Shown here piece by piece: positions 1-11,400 of a stretch of 64,000 nt of DNA; position 1 is the stretch's first letter, and the number at the start of each line of letters is the position of its first letter. The notes below the pieces were generated by a model that ran no database searches, was not told the DNA's origin, and worked only from the letters and a program-made list of their open reading frames with translations. The stretch is from positions 1,084,469-1,148,468 of the forward strand of contig VZTI01001048.1 in the NCBI GenBank assembly GCA_013397865.1, written 5' to 3'. Origin of the DNA: Struthidea cinerea (Eukaryota; Chordata; Aves; Passeriformes; Corcoracidae). The translations under genes were made by a program, and so were the position numbers.

Positions 1-1545
1 AATGGCAGAAAACATGTTAGGCATGCTACCAAAATAGTTAAAACCTTACCCTCTAGACAAATTCAGTTTCTTAAGTAATGAATCCTTAATAGTTTGATGA
101 GTTTCTGAAACTCTTAAAACATTTTTCTTGGAGAACGTAGCATTTTGAAAGCATTCAAAACTGTGTTTTCAGAAAACTAAGTGCAGTCTAACAGGGTGAC
201 TGGTTTTAAAGCAAGCAAGTGAGAATTTTTGAGTAGAACTATTTTTCCAACAGGACTTCTGTAATCACGGTGGTAAATATGATGGCCTTTAGGCCAGCAC
301 TTCTGTGGAGGTCAGAGTTGAAATTATTCTATTTTAATGTTGAGTAAAACAATACTGCAGGAAATTACAGAATTATATGTTCAGCAATTTATAGCAACAT
401 TTAAGGAACCACTTATCCCAACTTCTTGAAACAGCAAAAATGAAACTTGTAATCTATGGAAAATTACTTTTAGTCTTAAAACATTTCTTTTCAATGGAAT
501 GCAATTTTGATCTAATCACTGCTAAGGTAACAGGATCAGAGCCAAAGTATTTGACTGAGAACAAGGTTTATACTCCATACAACATTATGCTGGCTGACAT
601 TCCCCACCCCATTTCAGAAGTTTACTTTTCTTTTTTAAATACCGCCCACCATCCATTATCATTTCCACTACAGAAGGTTGTTTTTCACCCAGAAATGCAA
701 TTCCACACTGCATAGATTGTTTGGCAGTATTCAATTAGCTTTGATTTATGTGCTACTCCACACTGGTACAGTTATTACAAGCACCAACCACAGTTTAGCT
801 TCATTCCCTCACTGATAAATAAAGCACAGGCTGAGATTTCCTCAGACTCCAGACTGTGTGCAATCAGAGATTCTAGAAGTTGATGAGCAAACAATTTCTT
901 CTTTCTAAAATAACCCAGTAGGGCACCTAATAAAGAAGCTTCAAGTAATTCACATATCTATCTTTTTTTCTCCCAGGCTGTAATAAAAAAAAGTCTGGAT
1001 TACAACAATGGTAGCACAGTTCCAGGCAGATCTCTTCCCTATCTTACCTAATAGATATGCACATTTACAAACTAATCCACTGGGAACTGTGGATCAGAAT
1101 ATGCAAGACCCTTTAAAAAGTTTACTGTGTTTCCCAAATTGTTAATACCATTCCCTTGGGCATCCATAACTGCCATCCTTCCTAGCCTTCCCGCTCCAAA
1201 CCTGCAAAGACCACACAAAGGAGCTCTGGGATCTATGACGCCATGTGGTATGTGCAAAGGGCTGCACAATCTCCAAAGGAAAGTCTGTATGACCATTGGA
1301 CACAACACCAGAGGCACCAAAATGCATATCTGACAAAAATTTGCAGAATGTGAAAATACCATGAAGCATCATAAACACAAATCAGAGACAAACGATCGTT
1401 TAGGACACCAAGCAACTTGAACACAACCTTTTAAAAAAGCAAAATAAATAATTCAAATATCTAAATATCAAGGGATTAAAAGGCATTTCCCCATATTTAA
1501 GGGAAGGCATCACAGGTGAGGAAAAAAACTATCAACACAAGGTTA
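1..1545 (-). other. Region 3' of the PLA2G15 stop, presumed 3' UTR and downstream sequence
   Basis: This is non-coding sequence immediately downstream of the minus-strand stop codon. I see no canonical AATAAA on the minus strand (TTTATT on plus) before the window edge. One ATTAAA variant lies at about 331-336 and a TATAAA variant near 390. The transcript end is therefore unresolved and may lie outside the window. The ORFs here show no recognisable protein similarity. Confidence 0.45.
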
Positions 1546-2057
1546 TCACAAATCAAAGAGCAGCTTTTTCACATAGGAGATAGTAGTATCATTGGACAGC
1601 ATTTCAATATGCTCATTTCCTGAAAGCTCAAGCATCACCACTTGCTGTTTTTGCATGTCCACCCACTTTTTACATTGCAAGGCACTCTGTAAGTTCACTG
1701 TACCATCCCCATCGCTGTAGAAAATCTTGGGTTCTTTATCAGGAAAGCTTTCATAATGGAAAGAATCGGGGGTTTCCACGCCCGTGCCATACAGGCAATG
1801 GATGCGCACCCCGGGCGGTGTCATCTGGTACACCAGGTGCTCTGTGTCCTGCCTCATGAGCCAGCCATCCTCAAAGTTAATGTCCCTGTAGAACTTCCAG
1901 TAATCCCGCAGGGTGTAGTTAGCTGTGGGTGTGCTTACAAAGACCTTGTCTGGAGGCCACGTGTAGTTGTAGGGGAGCATCCAGTTCGTGGAAACCGCTG
2001 ATCTCTGCTGGTCTCTGATCTTGAGGGAACTGATAACAGGGATTCTGTTGTTGTCAC
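1546..2057 (-). CDS. PLA2G15: PLA2G15 terminal exon 6 (residues about 243-412 and stop)
   Basis: The acceptor CCTAAG precedes 2057 and the TGA stop is at 1546-1548. The exon completes the Gly codon, then reads DNNRIPVISSLKIRDQQ. Next come PYNYTW and ANYTL (glycosylation sites 273 and 289) and FEDGWLMRQDTE. CLYGTGVETPDSF is followed by YSDGDGTVN (catalytic Asp360) and GNEHIEML (catalytic His392). SNDT (site 398) lies close to the end at LLFDL. All length relations to the mammalian C-terminus are preserved. Confidence 0.97.
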
Positions 2058-5000
2058 CTTAGGAAAAAAAGTGGAATTTCATTATCCATAAAGCGAAGCA
2101 TCAATCTTCAGCAGCAGCAATTACCAGCACTCATGGTAATAACATGAATAATGAGTTTGTTCCCCTGGCTTACAGACAATTTGAAAAGTTTTTCCTCATT
2201 AATGATTGTCTTATTAAATTCTGTAAACTGAATTTTAATAACTTCCAAAATTTAAATATGAGTTGATGAATGACTGCAAAAAATGGCTTAAACTAACACA
2301 TGACTAAGTGATAATTTATATGCATCTTTCTGCATATTTTAACAATTGCTCTTGCATCTTCACAAAATTAAAAGCTGCCTAACAAATGGCCAATATAGTG
2401 ATTACTTTAAAAAAAAAAACAAACAACAAACAAAACCCTGAGAAAGCCACAAGTTTATATTCTTTGTTTTCATTAGCACAGTGGCTGTCACACCTCAATT
2501 CTTTTGTCAGCTGAACTTTGAATTTTATTTTCCATTATTAGATCCAGGTGGTTACATCATGTAGTGGTCCAGGTCAAGCATGCCATAAAAATTGAAACAC
2601 TGCAACTGAAACCACTGTTCCTGAAAAATATACTCTGGTGCTATTTCAGTTCCATGGGGTGGCACTATTGCTTCAGCAAAGAGCCACAAAGCACAGTATT
2701 GCCATCTTTAGGACTATATGGAGACATTGCTAGTCTGAAACAGATAAAGAAAACTCAAATGCACAGCAAGAATCATAAAGGTCCTGAAAAACGGGTTTCA
2801 TGCTACCGTGTGGTGTAAGCACTTCACTGTGCACTCTCACCACTACTGCTGCAATACTGCCTGGCAGTTTTCAGCAAAGAAAGCCCCAGTTCTGAACTGA
2901 ACAATGAAAGGAATGTGTACAACATTTACTTCCAGTAGAACAACCAAACACAGAATCTGACTATTCCAGCCTTCTCTTACAGAACTGTTACAAAGTGCTT
3001 CTCAAATCCTTTACTTTTTTCATAAGTGAAGAAGTACTGCATGGCCAACAAGATGTGCAAGTCTGCAGACCCAACACTCACAACATCAGGTCTAAGGAAG
3101 ACACTGCTAACATTTCAACCTTTCAAAACCAGAAACAAACCACTGTGAGCTTTGTGTCTTTGCCCACTGTAGTGGGATCCAGCAAAGCACATGTATAAGT
3201 TGCTGAACGGATCACAGAAATCTCCAGAAAACAATTCCATCCATGTACTGTCTACCACTTTGATAACACAACTGTGGATTCGACATGAAGTTCCTAGGCA
3301 TTACATATTATAAACAGGAATGGGAGCAGAAAGAATGCATTCTTAGAGTGCCTTATCTTTCCTGCTGAAATGCAGTATATTTTTTTTAAAGCAACAACTC
3401 TTCTGCATACTGACCCTGATAACTTTAGAAACTCTTAAACAGACTAATGCAATCCAAGTGCTGATGGTGCTGCTTTACTACAGATACTTGAGACAGAAAC
3501 AGCCTAAAACTGTACATTCTGATGTTTGCCCATTTAACCTTCCCACATGATTCTTACATTTCTGCTTGAAAACAAAGTTTAGTACAACAGATACACAGAT
3601 TAAAATATGTCTAACTACATTTTAGTAGAAATTTAGCTGTTCATTATGCATTAGAAGAATTAGCCACTTTGCTTGAGAGGCATTATAAAGTGTAGACGAG
3701 GTATGAAGCACAAAAGTTTAATCCAACAGAAATATGGGACTGTGGAATTTTATATAATCGTGTAATTTTATGAAGGTGATATTAACATTGTTCACTTCTC
3801 GCCATTTCTGTAGCATGCAAATATGTCAGACAAAGCCTGTGGAAAAGGGAAATCAATTTTTACAGTGCCATTTCAACAGCTTTAACAATGTGTAAATTGG
3901 ATGTTTGTATTGAGTCAAGTTTTCTAATTAGTAATGGAGTAGTGCACAACTGTTCAGAATCAAGTGCCTTTGCTAAGCAAAGTATTCTTTGCTCTGTCCA
4001 CGCATGGCTGGCTCTTGCTGTGTGTTTTGCATTTTGATGAAGTCCAATTTTTTATGTCAGCTTTGATTAGGAAGAAGATAGTGGCTATCCAAAGATAACA
4101 AGTCAGAAACATCATGAACTAAATGTCAAAGCACATGATGTAATTATGGTATCATATGGTGGGGTAAGTGAACATTTTCCATCAGTCATTTCCAGTTACT
4201 TAGTGAAATGCATTCTGCTGCTTTATTCAGTTTTTGTTTTTTAGTCTCTGGCATGTCCAGTGTGCTAAACCCAAGACCTCAAAGACTCACTTTTCTAATC
4301 TGTAGAGTTCTAACTTTCACCTGACATTTACACTGTGGACACCAGTTCCCCACACTGTCTAACTTTAATTTCCTTTAATGTTAACCTCAAGCAGCTGTGT
4401 AATCTTTAATCAAAGGAAACTGCTGAATGCTCTGGAGTCCTTGGTAGCTTTGCAATACTGAACAGAGAGCAATCAGGCTGGTGGCAGAAGGGACAGAAAT
4501 AGAAGGCATCAGGCCAAACAGCAAATGACACAACAATCTGCTGAAAAGAGGTCAGGAGAGATCAAGAAGGGAGAAAGCTCCTAGTTACAGGATGTGATGA
4601 AACTCAGTCCACCCCCATAAACACAAAAAATAACAGTTGGGTTGCAAGGCTTGAAACATCAAATTGTCATCACTTACAAAAAAGTATTTTTACCTTCATG
4701 GTACCTTAAACTCTCATCCTGCAGTCTTACAGTCTTCCAGTCAACAGTCTCGTTAGTATTGTGCACTACACACAAAATGCAGTGCAAAGCCTCAAATTAC
4801 CTACCTGAAGCCAGCACACGGAGAGTTTTAGCCACTCCTCCCCATGGAGCACCTAATGACACATAATCCTTGATGTACTTGTCTTTCCAATCCTGAGGCT
4901 GTCGGTTGAGGAAGTAGAGGGTGTACATATTACCCATACTGTGGGCAATTAGGACAACAGGGCTTCCATATTGCTCATACAGTAACTCTATCATCTTGCG

Positions 5001-8000
5001 AAGTGCCACAAAATAGTCTTCATTCTCATCTAAAACAGATTACACAGCGATAATTATTAATTGTGAATGCTAAGCTTTAAAAAAAATAAGCTTTTAAATA
5101 ATTGTGTTGAACTGTCTGTGGCATTAATAATTCAGAGCTTAGAAATTCCAATATTAAATGGGAGGGGTGGGGGTTTTGTGCGCATGTGCTTTCCTGAAAT
5201 GGGCTTTTTCTGTTGTTTTGTTCTGTTTTTAAGCAAGTTTTAAGTGGCAAGTTGCTTAAAGAAGAAAAAAAAAAAAGAAACCACAACACTGAGCTTGCAC
5301 CGACATCCAGGAGTACCCAGGCCCAAGAACTAATCAAAATTAAGTTTTTAGGTATAATTGTACAGGGTGGGAGAAGAGATTCAATACATTATTTGCTGGC
5401 TAGGAGAGTCAAAGTTTTGTTTAAGTAACAGTATATTATTTACTTGGTGCCTTTCTCCAGTCATAAGGTGCTCCTCTTACATCTTCATCACGTTTGTAGC
5501 CCCAATCTACTAAACTCTGCACCAACATATAAAAGTAACTTCCTGTAAACATCAGATAAGAGAAAAACAGAAAAGTAACAAGGTTAGTGTGAGAAACAGG
5601 TGTCAGACACTACTGCAAAACAAAGTTCCAGAGGCATTATCTCTGACACCATATAGACAGACATTAAACCTGCAGTTTGCCTTTAACAATTGAGAAAGCT
5701 GCATGCATATTAAACAAAATGAGTTATGCTCACTATTCCCCAAAACAGAGAACATCACTATTAAAACTTCTTACTAGTTGTCTGATCCCTCAAACATCTT
5801 GGCAGCAAAATGTAGTAGACACAAAGTGGATAAATTTTACTCAGCAGAGGAAAGTTTACCCTTGAACTGCAACATAATTTCTGAGGGGTTTTCGTCAGAG
5901 TCATAGCTTTTGTTGTTTGCAAATTAACGTCAGGTAGGGTATAAAGGTTGGCCTGGACTTCATTAACATTTATTCTTGGAAACAAATGCTTATCGTGTAC
6001 CCCAGGGCAGAACTCTGGGAACTACCCCAAAACTGTTTTTCTATCTCTGGGGTAGTGGATTAAAACTTAAGTAACTGAACATAAAGCTTTAATAGCAAAG
6101 AAGGGAAACAGTTGCAGACTGCATATTGAAAGATGTTACTCACTACAAGGTTTGACATGCAGGATTTAAGTATTACCACGACTTCATGCCTCCAGTAACA
6201 GTGTCAGAACAGTCTACTGAACATCAGAGTCATATTTAAGTTTTGAGCAGAACCTCACTCAGTCTTGAATGTTTATCACATAGTACTTCAAGCAGAGAAT
6301 TTAATCATAAACCTGTTCTAGTTGTAAGAGTGCTCTAGTGCAGATCATTAAGCACATCGCTGCCCTTGAAGAACAGATCCATGTTATGAAGCACATGAAG
6401 CTCAGTACATTACTGACTATTCAACTCCTCCAGTCTTCAGTCACAGCTAACAACTCACAAAAGCTTATCAAACTCAGTGGTTTCTGAAACATGACTTCTA
6501 CAAAAGCACTAAACAAAAAACCCTGCAAACACATTAATGCAGAAATTTTTTGCAGCACAAATGCAATATATAAATTATTCTGACATCAACAAAATACAAG
6601 GAGCTACAGATTGTTGTACCATATCTCCCAATCCCATTAACCCATACCTAAGGCCAAAGAACATCTCATTTCAGAAGCAAGCTGAAGTGCTTTCATTTCA
6701 GTTTTGCTTGTCAAGCTTCAGTCACAGAATTTTCTACTCAACCCATCTCATTTTCAGAAAGCATCTGTCCTCAATATGCCTACTCAGATTTCATCCAGCA
6801 AACTTAGATTTGACACAACACTAAATAACATGGAATCTTCTTGTCTCAATCTGTCAGGCCATGCAACAAACGAAAAAATACAATGTAATGAAAACTCTTA
6901 AAAACAAAGTGAGCTCATGGAACTGTAATTTGAAATCACATTTCAGCAGCTTGTTGCATAAAGACAAACTAGAAAAACCCCCCAAGTGACAAACCACTCC
7001 AGACACAGCTTGTACATACCAACACTCCTTTTACTTGGGTCAAGAAATTCCAAGGAAAACGTCTGCCCAAATCCTGGTACTCTGATATCCACTCCATCTG
7101 GTGGTTCCGTAACCTTACTTGTTCGATTATATACCAGCCTGGGGAAGAGGGGAAGAAAAACAATGAAAAAAAAACATTAAACATGTTATATTGCCACATG
7201 ACAACCCTCAACTACACTGGGTCTTACATTCTGAGTGCAGTACAAGGACTTTAAGTGCTATTACTCAGAAGAAGGAAAAAAACCTAACCCAAGCAGACAT
7301 GACCAGAGTACTCTCACGGCTAAGAGGTTATACAGTGCAAACAATTACTTTAATTACTTTAATGCTTTACGTGCAGAATCTATGACTTTTCATCTCTACA
7401 AAACTGAGTATATGGAACTGTGGCTGAACTTCATCTTTAAAATATAAGCTACTTTATATAGTTCTGTACCATTTGACTTTGCATCAAGCCACGAAATGGA
7501 AAAAACATAAAGAGCATAAGAATATGGCAATAGAACATAAAATACCTATAAAATCAGACATCAAAAATATTATCCTACCTAAACATAATTAATTTCCATT
7601 TAACTAGAAACACCTATACCAGCATAATGGAATACTTTTTCTTGGTTAATAATGATTGGCACCTCAGGAAACATATTGAGGTACTGAGTGTTTTGTAAAT
7701 ACTTTTCAAATCAACTTAGGATGTGAAGAATCTGGAGCACTGAGTCAGGAGTTTATTTCTATAATTATCCCTACTATTATAGTTGGGGGTTGGTTTGTTT
7801 TTAATACCAGATCAATGCAATTGCCATTTCTGAATGCAAGTTTTTACCCCGAGATGGAGCCTAAGAATCTAAACTGATGCACAAATCTTCTCTCAACAAA
7901 GATCTCTCTAATCCATAAGACATAGGGCAAGACAAAGCAGACTGCTTTACAACAGCTCAGTACATTCATAAAAGAGCAACATGCCACTACAATAGTTTTT

Positions 8001-8491
8001 AATTGCATCAGCAAATTATTTCTTGTTTTCATATATTTATATTATTTTTACAGGAACATTAATAAAGCAGATTGAATTATGAAATAGTGCGAAAGCTTTA
8101 AATTAGGCTATTTTTAAAATCAAAATATTTCAGGTGGAACTTCTGTGCATCAGTTTCTGCCCATTTCCTCTTGTACTATTGCTTGGCATCACCAAGAAGA
8201 GCTCCAAAAAGAGCAGAAATTCCAAGTCGTTTCTCTCACTGGTCTTGAATCGGAAAAGGAATTTAAAGGCAGCCATTCTGCATGCCAGCCTAAGGAAAGG
8301 ATGTAACTGCAAAGAGCAACATTTCTGATCTTACCTGATATTATCAATCCAGCAGTCAATGATGACAGGCAGAAGCAATTCTAGATTCAGCCAGAGTGTA
8401 AAATAACTGTCTGTCTTCTTAGAGCAGAGATAGTGCACCACTGATGGCTTATCTAACTTTGCTTCCAACTGATTACCTAGGTCCCCCGGAA
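1546..8491 (-). CDS. PLA2G15: Lysosomal phospholipase A2 (group XV), exons 2-6 of a spliced gene; exon 1 not visible
   Basis: The enzyme is a lysosomal, acid-active phospholipase A1/A2 and 1-O-acylceramide synthase of the LCAT-like alpha/beta-hydrolase family. It removes acyl chains from glycerophospholipids in the lysosome lumen. Five minus-strand exons (8491-8335, 7138-7020, 5542-5444, 5029-4805, 2057-1546) join with GT-AG borders and consistent phases. They give 370 codons, matching residues 43-412 of the 412-residue mammalian protein. Using that numbering, visible key residues are Asp46 of the oxyanion loop (PGDLG), Cys65 and Cys89, Ser198 in AHSMG, Asp360 in DGDGT and His392 in NEHIEM. 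N-x-T sites lie at 99, 273, 289 and 398. AHSMGNMYTLYFL favours PLA2G15 over its paralogue LCAT, which has a different sequence there. No frameshift or internal stop is seen. The signal peptide exon is missing, probably in the N gap near 16 kb. The family call is very secure; orthology rests on recalled similarity. Confidence 0.95.
2058..4804 (-). other. PLA2G15: PLA2G15 intron 5
   Basis: A 2,747-bp intron bounded by GT (4804-4803) and AG (2059-2058) on the minus strand. It contains an A-rich simple stretch near 2408-2437. No coding segment or recognisable mobile element is seen in it. Confidence 0.9.
4805..5029 (-). CDS. PLA2G15: PLA2G15 exon 5 with the nucleophile elbow (residues about 168-243)
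   Basis: This is a 225-bp exon with acceptor TTTTAG before 5029 and donor CAG|GTAGGT after 4805. After the split Asn codon it reads ENEDYFVALRKMIELLYEQ, then VVLIAHSMGNMYTLYFLN. The Ser of AHSMG aligns with catalytic Ser198. It continues through DYVSLGAPWGGVAKTL to RVLASG. The open frame reads into the intron for one extra codon only. Confidence 0.96.
5030..5443 (-). other. PLA2G15: PLA2G15 intron 4
   Basis: A 414-bp intron with GT at 5443-5442 and AG at 5031-5030 on the minus strand. The content is unremarkable, with an A-rich stretch near 5263-5280. Confidence 0.9.
5444..5542 (-). CDS. PLA2G15: PLA2G15 exon 4 (residues about 135-168)
   Basis: This is a 99-bp exon with acceptor TTTACAG before 5542 and donor A|GTAAAT after 5444. 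It encodes SYFYMLVQSLVDWGY, then KRDEDVRGAPYDWRKAP. The GAPYDWR block is a hallmark of the LCAT/PLA2G15 fold. It ends with the first base of an Asn codon that exon 5 completes. Confidence 0.95.
5543..7019 (-). other. PLA2G15: PLA2G15 intron 3
   Basis: A 1,477-bp intron with GT at 7019-7018 and AG at 5544-5543 on the minus strand. I see nothing conserved or repetitive in it beyond short A/T runs. Confidence 0.9.
7020..7138 (-). CDS. PLA2G15: PLA2G15 exon 3 (residues about 95-135)
   Basis: The acceptor CCCCAG precedes 7138 and the donor G|GTATGT follows 7020. The exon is 119 bp. It encodes LVYNRTS (N-glycosylation site equivalent to Asn99), then DGVDIRVPGFGQTFSLEFL and DPSKRSVG. The RVPGFG block is strongly conserved between PLA2G15 and LCAT. 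The phases match exon 2 (Arg codon split 2+1) and exon 4 (Gly codon split 1+2). Confidence 0.95.
7139..8334 (-). other. PLA2G15: PLA2G15 intron 2
   Basis: A 1,196-bp intron with GT at 8334-8333 and AG at 7140-7139 on the minus strand. No further exon or mobile element is recognised. Confidence 0.9.
8335..8491 (-). CDS. PLA2G15: PLA2G15 exon 2 (residues about 43-95)
   Basis: The acceptor is TTTTTCAG just before 8491 and the donor is CAG|GTAAGA after 8335. The exon is 157 bp. It opens with the last two bases of a Val codon, then PGDLGNQLEAKLDKP, which carries the oxyanion-loop Asp. HYLCSKK and VIIDCWID follow and carry the Cys65-Cys89 disulfide pair. It ends inside the Arg codon of NIR. The stretch between these cysteines corresponds to the membrane-binding part of the family. 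The 5' phase requires an upstream exon that ends with the first base of a Val codon. Confidence 0.95.
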
Positions 8492-11400
8492 CTGAAAAAT
8501 ATAAAAAGGAGAGAGAAAGATAAAAATGAGACAGTTAATCAAAGTATATAACATTTTATATTGCAGTATACACAGCTAAATACTGTAGCCCTTATATGCA
8601 TTATCACTGCATCCAGAGACACCACCGGTTTTGTAACATGATAAAAAAATACTACATAAGAAGAAGGTACTACCTATACATTTTCCACTGAAAATATTGA
8701 TATATTTTCAAAAATCATTAGCTGAGAAACCAACACGTAGAATGATTCTGGATCAACAGCTCATAACTTCAAAGAGCAGACTATATGGGACCACATCATA
8801 TAAGGCCAGGGGTACGAAGAAAAAGATTGTCTTGGACATTACCAAAATTATCTGTGATTTAAAGTACAAACTGAATCTTTCTGAAAGAACTTTTTTTTCA
8901 GAGCATCACAACTGCACATGCAAGTCTTTCTTCTCTTTAAACAGCTTCCTGCGAACTATCAATTTAACATTAAAAATGAAAAAAGTAAAAGATCCATTTA
9001 TATTATTTATCTGCCCTTCTTCATGTAAGACCACACTTTTGCAACACAAGACATAGTTGGCTAACAACGTAAAAATGCATTTTCGTATCTTTTACATTCA
9101 GGTTTGGCTACGACAGCAGTATTACTTTTTTTTCCCCCCTTTGGATACCTTACATCAGTGTTACTTGAAGGAAAGGGTCTTGGGTATTTGCACCTTCTTA
9201 AGGTATATACTAAATGCCAGTATCCCTTTGACTAAGGTTTATTCTTAGTTATTTTTTTAAACCCTAGATGGAAACAGGAATGTTTTTCCAAATTAGAATT
9301 AGTCTTAACCAAGCACTCTCACAATTTTCAGCATCAAGTTTTCAGAGAAACTTCTTACATCCTGTTATGTTTAGTCATTTTTTCCTCAAGAACCAGAGAT
9401 GCAAAAACATTTCAGTAACTGAGAAGTTTTTCTATATTAGAAAAATTTAGAAGTTAGGCACTTCTTAAGGGTTCCCTCCACTCCTTCCAGCTCCACAAAG
9501 CCCTCTTGTTAGGGTGTGCTGTATCCTATTTACTTGTCAATGTTTAGTTCTGAAGTTTTTTAATGCAGATCTACCCATACATATGTTCCCCCCAACCCCC
9601 GGTCAATTATTTAATCAAAACAGTTCAAGTTCTATAATACACTGATACTTCGCGATGGTTTAAGGAAAGAGATAATATCTTTTAGTGGAATGCCTAATTT
9701 AACTGGAAAAGCAGATGTGCTTTTAGAGAAAAACTTATTGTAGAACTGAAAAAGGCCAGAACTTCAGACAACCATACTCTTACAACCTCCAACCACTGCA
9801 GGTTGTGCCCCACCATAAGATATACCTCAGGATTTTATTAACTACCTCTACTTTCTCATTAGGTTTTTAGGGGCTTTATTTTTGTAACCTTAAGTGAAAT
9901 GTTAAAAGGCCCAGTAGCTGACCATGGTTTATTTTAGGTCATATTTCAAGGACTCTGATATACTGGAAAGCATAATAAGGGAGATTACAGTATTGCATCA
10001 CACCCTAGAGTTTACTGAAGTTCAGTCTTGTAACCTCACAAAATCCTACTCAGTTATTGCTTAGAAAACTAAGGCAACAACTTGTTCCAGTCTTGTGCCT
10101 CTGCCGTATCAGTGCTTTTAATTGGAAAAGGAACAGAACGTAATTCTATTTATATCATTCTTTCATGACTGGCCAGTTTCAGCAGCAGACCTGCCAAGGA
10201 CAGAACAGGTTGATTTTGCCCTCAGTTTCAATACAAAACAAAGAAGAGTGACATTTTGTTCTATCCTGTAATCTCACTTCCTTGGGTAAAAATAAAATTC
10301 TTCCATCAAAGATACCTTTCAAAGACTTAGACAAACATCTGGCATATTAAAGTTTGGAGAACTTGCTGAGGTTTCCAAACTGCACTCAATCACAAGCACT
10401 CCTGCTCAGAGTAGGAAAACTCGCAACTGAAGAAGTTTAAGATTATAATCAAGATAGATTTATCAACAAAAGCACTGAAAGCAGGAAACTGTACAAAGTC
10501 TCACTTGGACTTAATGGAATGATCTTAGATTAACTGCAAGTTTCATTTAGTTAAGATATTTTATCTTCAAGCTTCTGGAGGAGAGAGGCTGTGCTCCTGC
10601 GTCCAATTCAGGATACAAGATGAGAAACGTGACATATTGATTTTTACTCAAGGGATGATAAGGAACAAGATGAAAAATGGCAATTTTTTCAATTCTAAAC
10701 AAAAGATAAGGGACAAGTCCTACCTGTGCAAAGATACATACTGTAGTTAAAAAATAAATTCTCATGTACAAGTATGATGCTTGTTTGTTTATAAAGCAGG
10801 GATTAACAAAAATGTTTTTGTCATGCTTACATTTCCATATTAACAATGAAACTGCTAATCACTATCATTCACACCTTGGGGTTTTTTTATTTTGTAAAGT
10901 ATACTCTGGAAAATGAAGACAGTTCATGATGAACCTATAGGGAACAAAATACAAATTTCAGTTTTAGAGATTATTGAAAAAACATGCAAGAGCTTTAGTC
11001 TTCAACCCACCCAGTTTAACAGTGTTAATGATTTACATTTTGGCTAGAGAACTACTTAGTGGTTTTTTTATAAGTAACAGGTTAAAAAAATATCACACTG
11101 AAGATTAATTCTGTAGGTTAAGGATGTAGCTTTCCAAATTTTCTATGGTCGAATTTGAAAGCAGTAGGAAAAACATCTTTCCCTTTGCTTTCAGGGCATA
11201 CAAAGTACCTGTGGGCAGAGTGATCTGTATACAATCCTCATCCTCTCATATACCAATATCTGTAGTTTCTAAGCCTTTTTGCTGGAAACATTAAAGAGAG
11301 TTTTTTTTTAAAGCCTGCAGACTGACCCCAAAATAACTTGCTTGTAAAGCTCTGCAAAATACATCAGCACCATTTAAGACCAGATGTCCAAGACAAGATC

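Noticed and set aside
1959..1964. CACGTG E-box
   Set aside because: It lies inside PLA2G15 coding exon 6, where the codons explain it.
1756..2001. Plus-strand ORF opposite PLA2G15 exon 6
   Set aside because: It is the antisense shadow of a well-supported coding exon.
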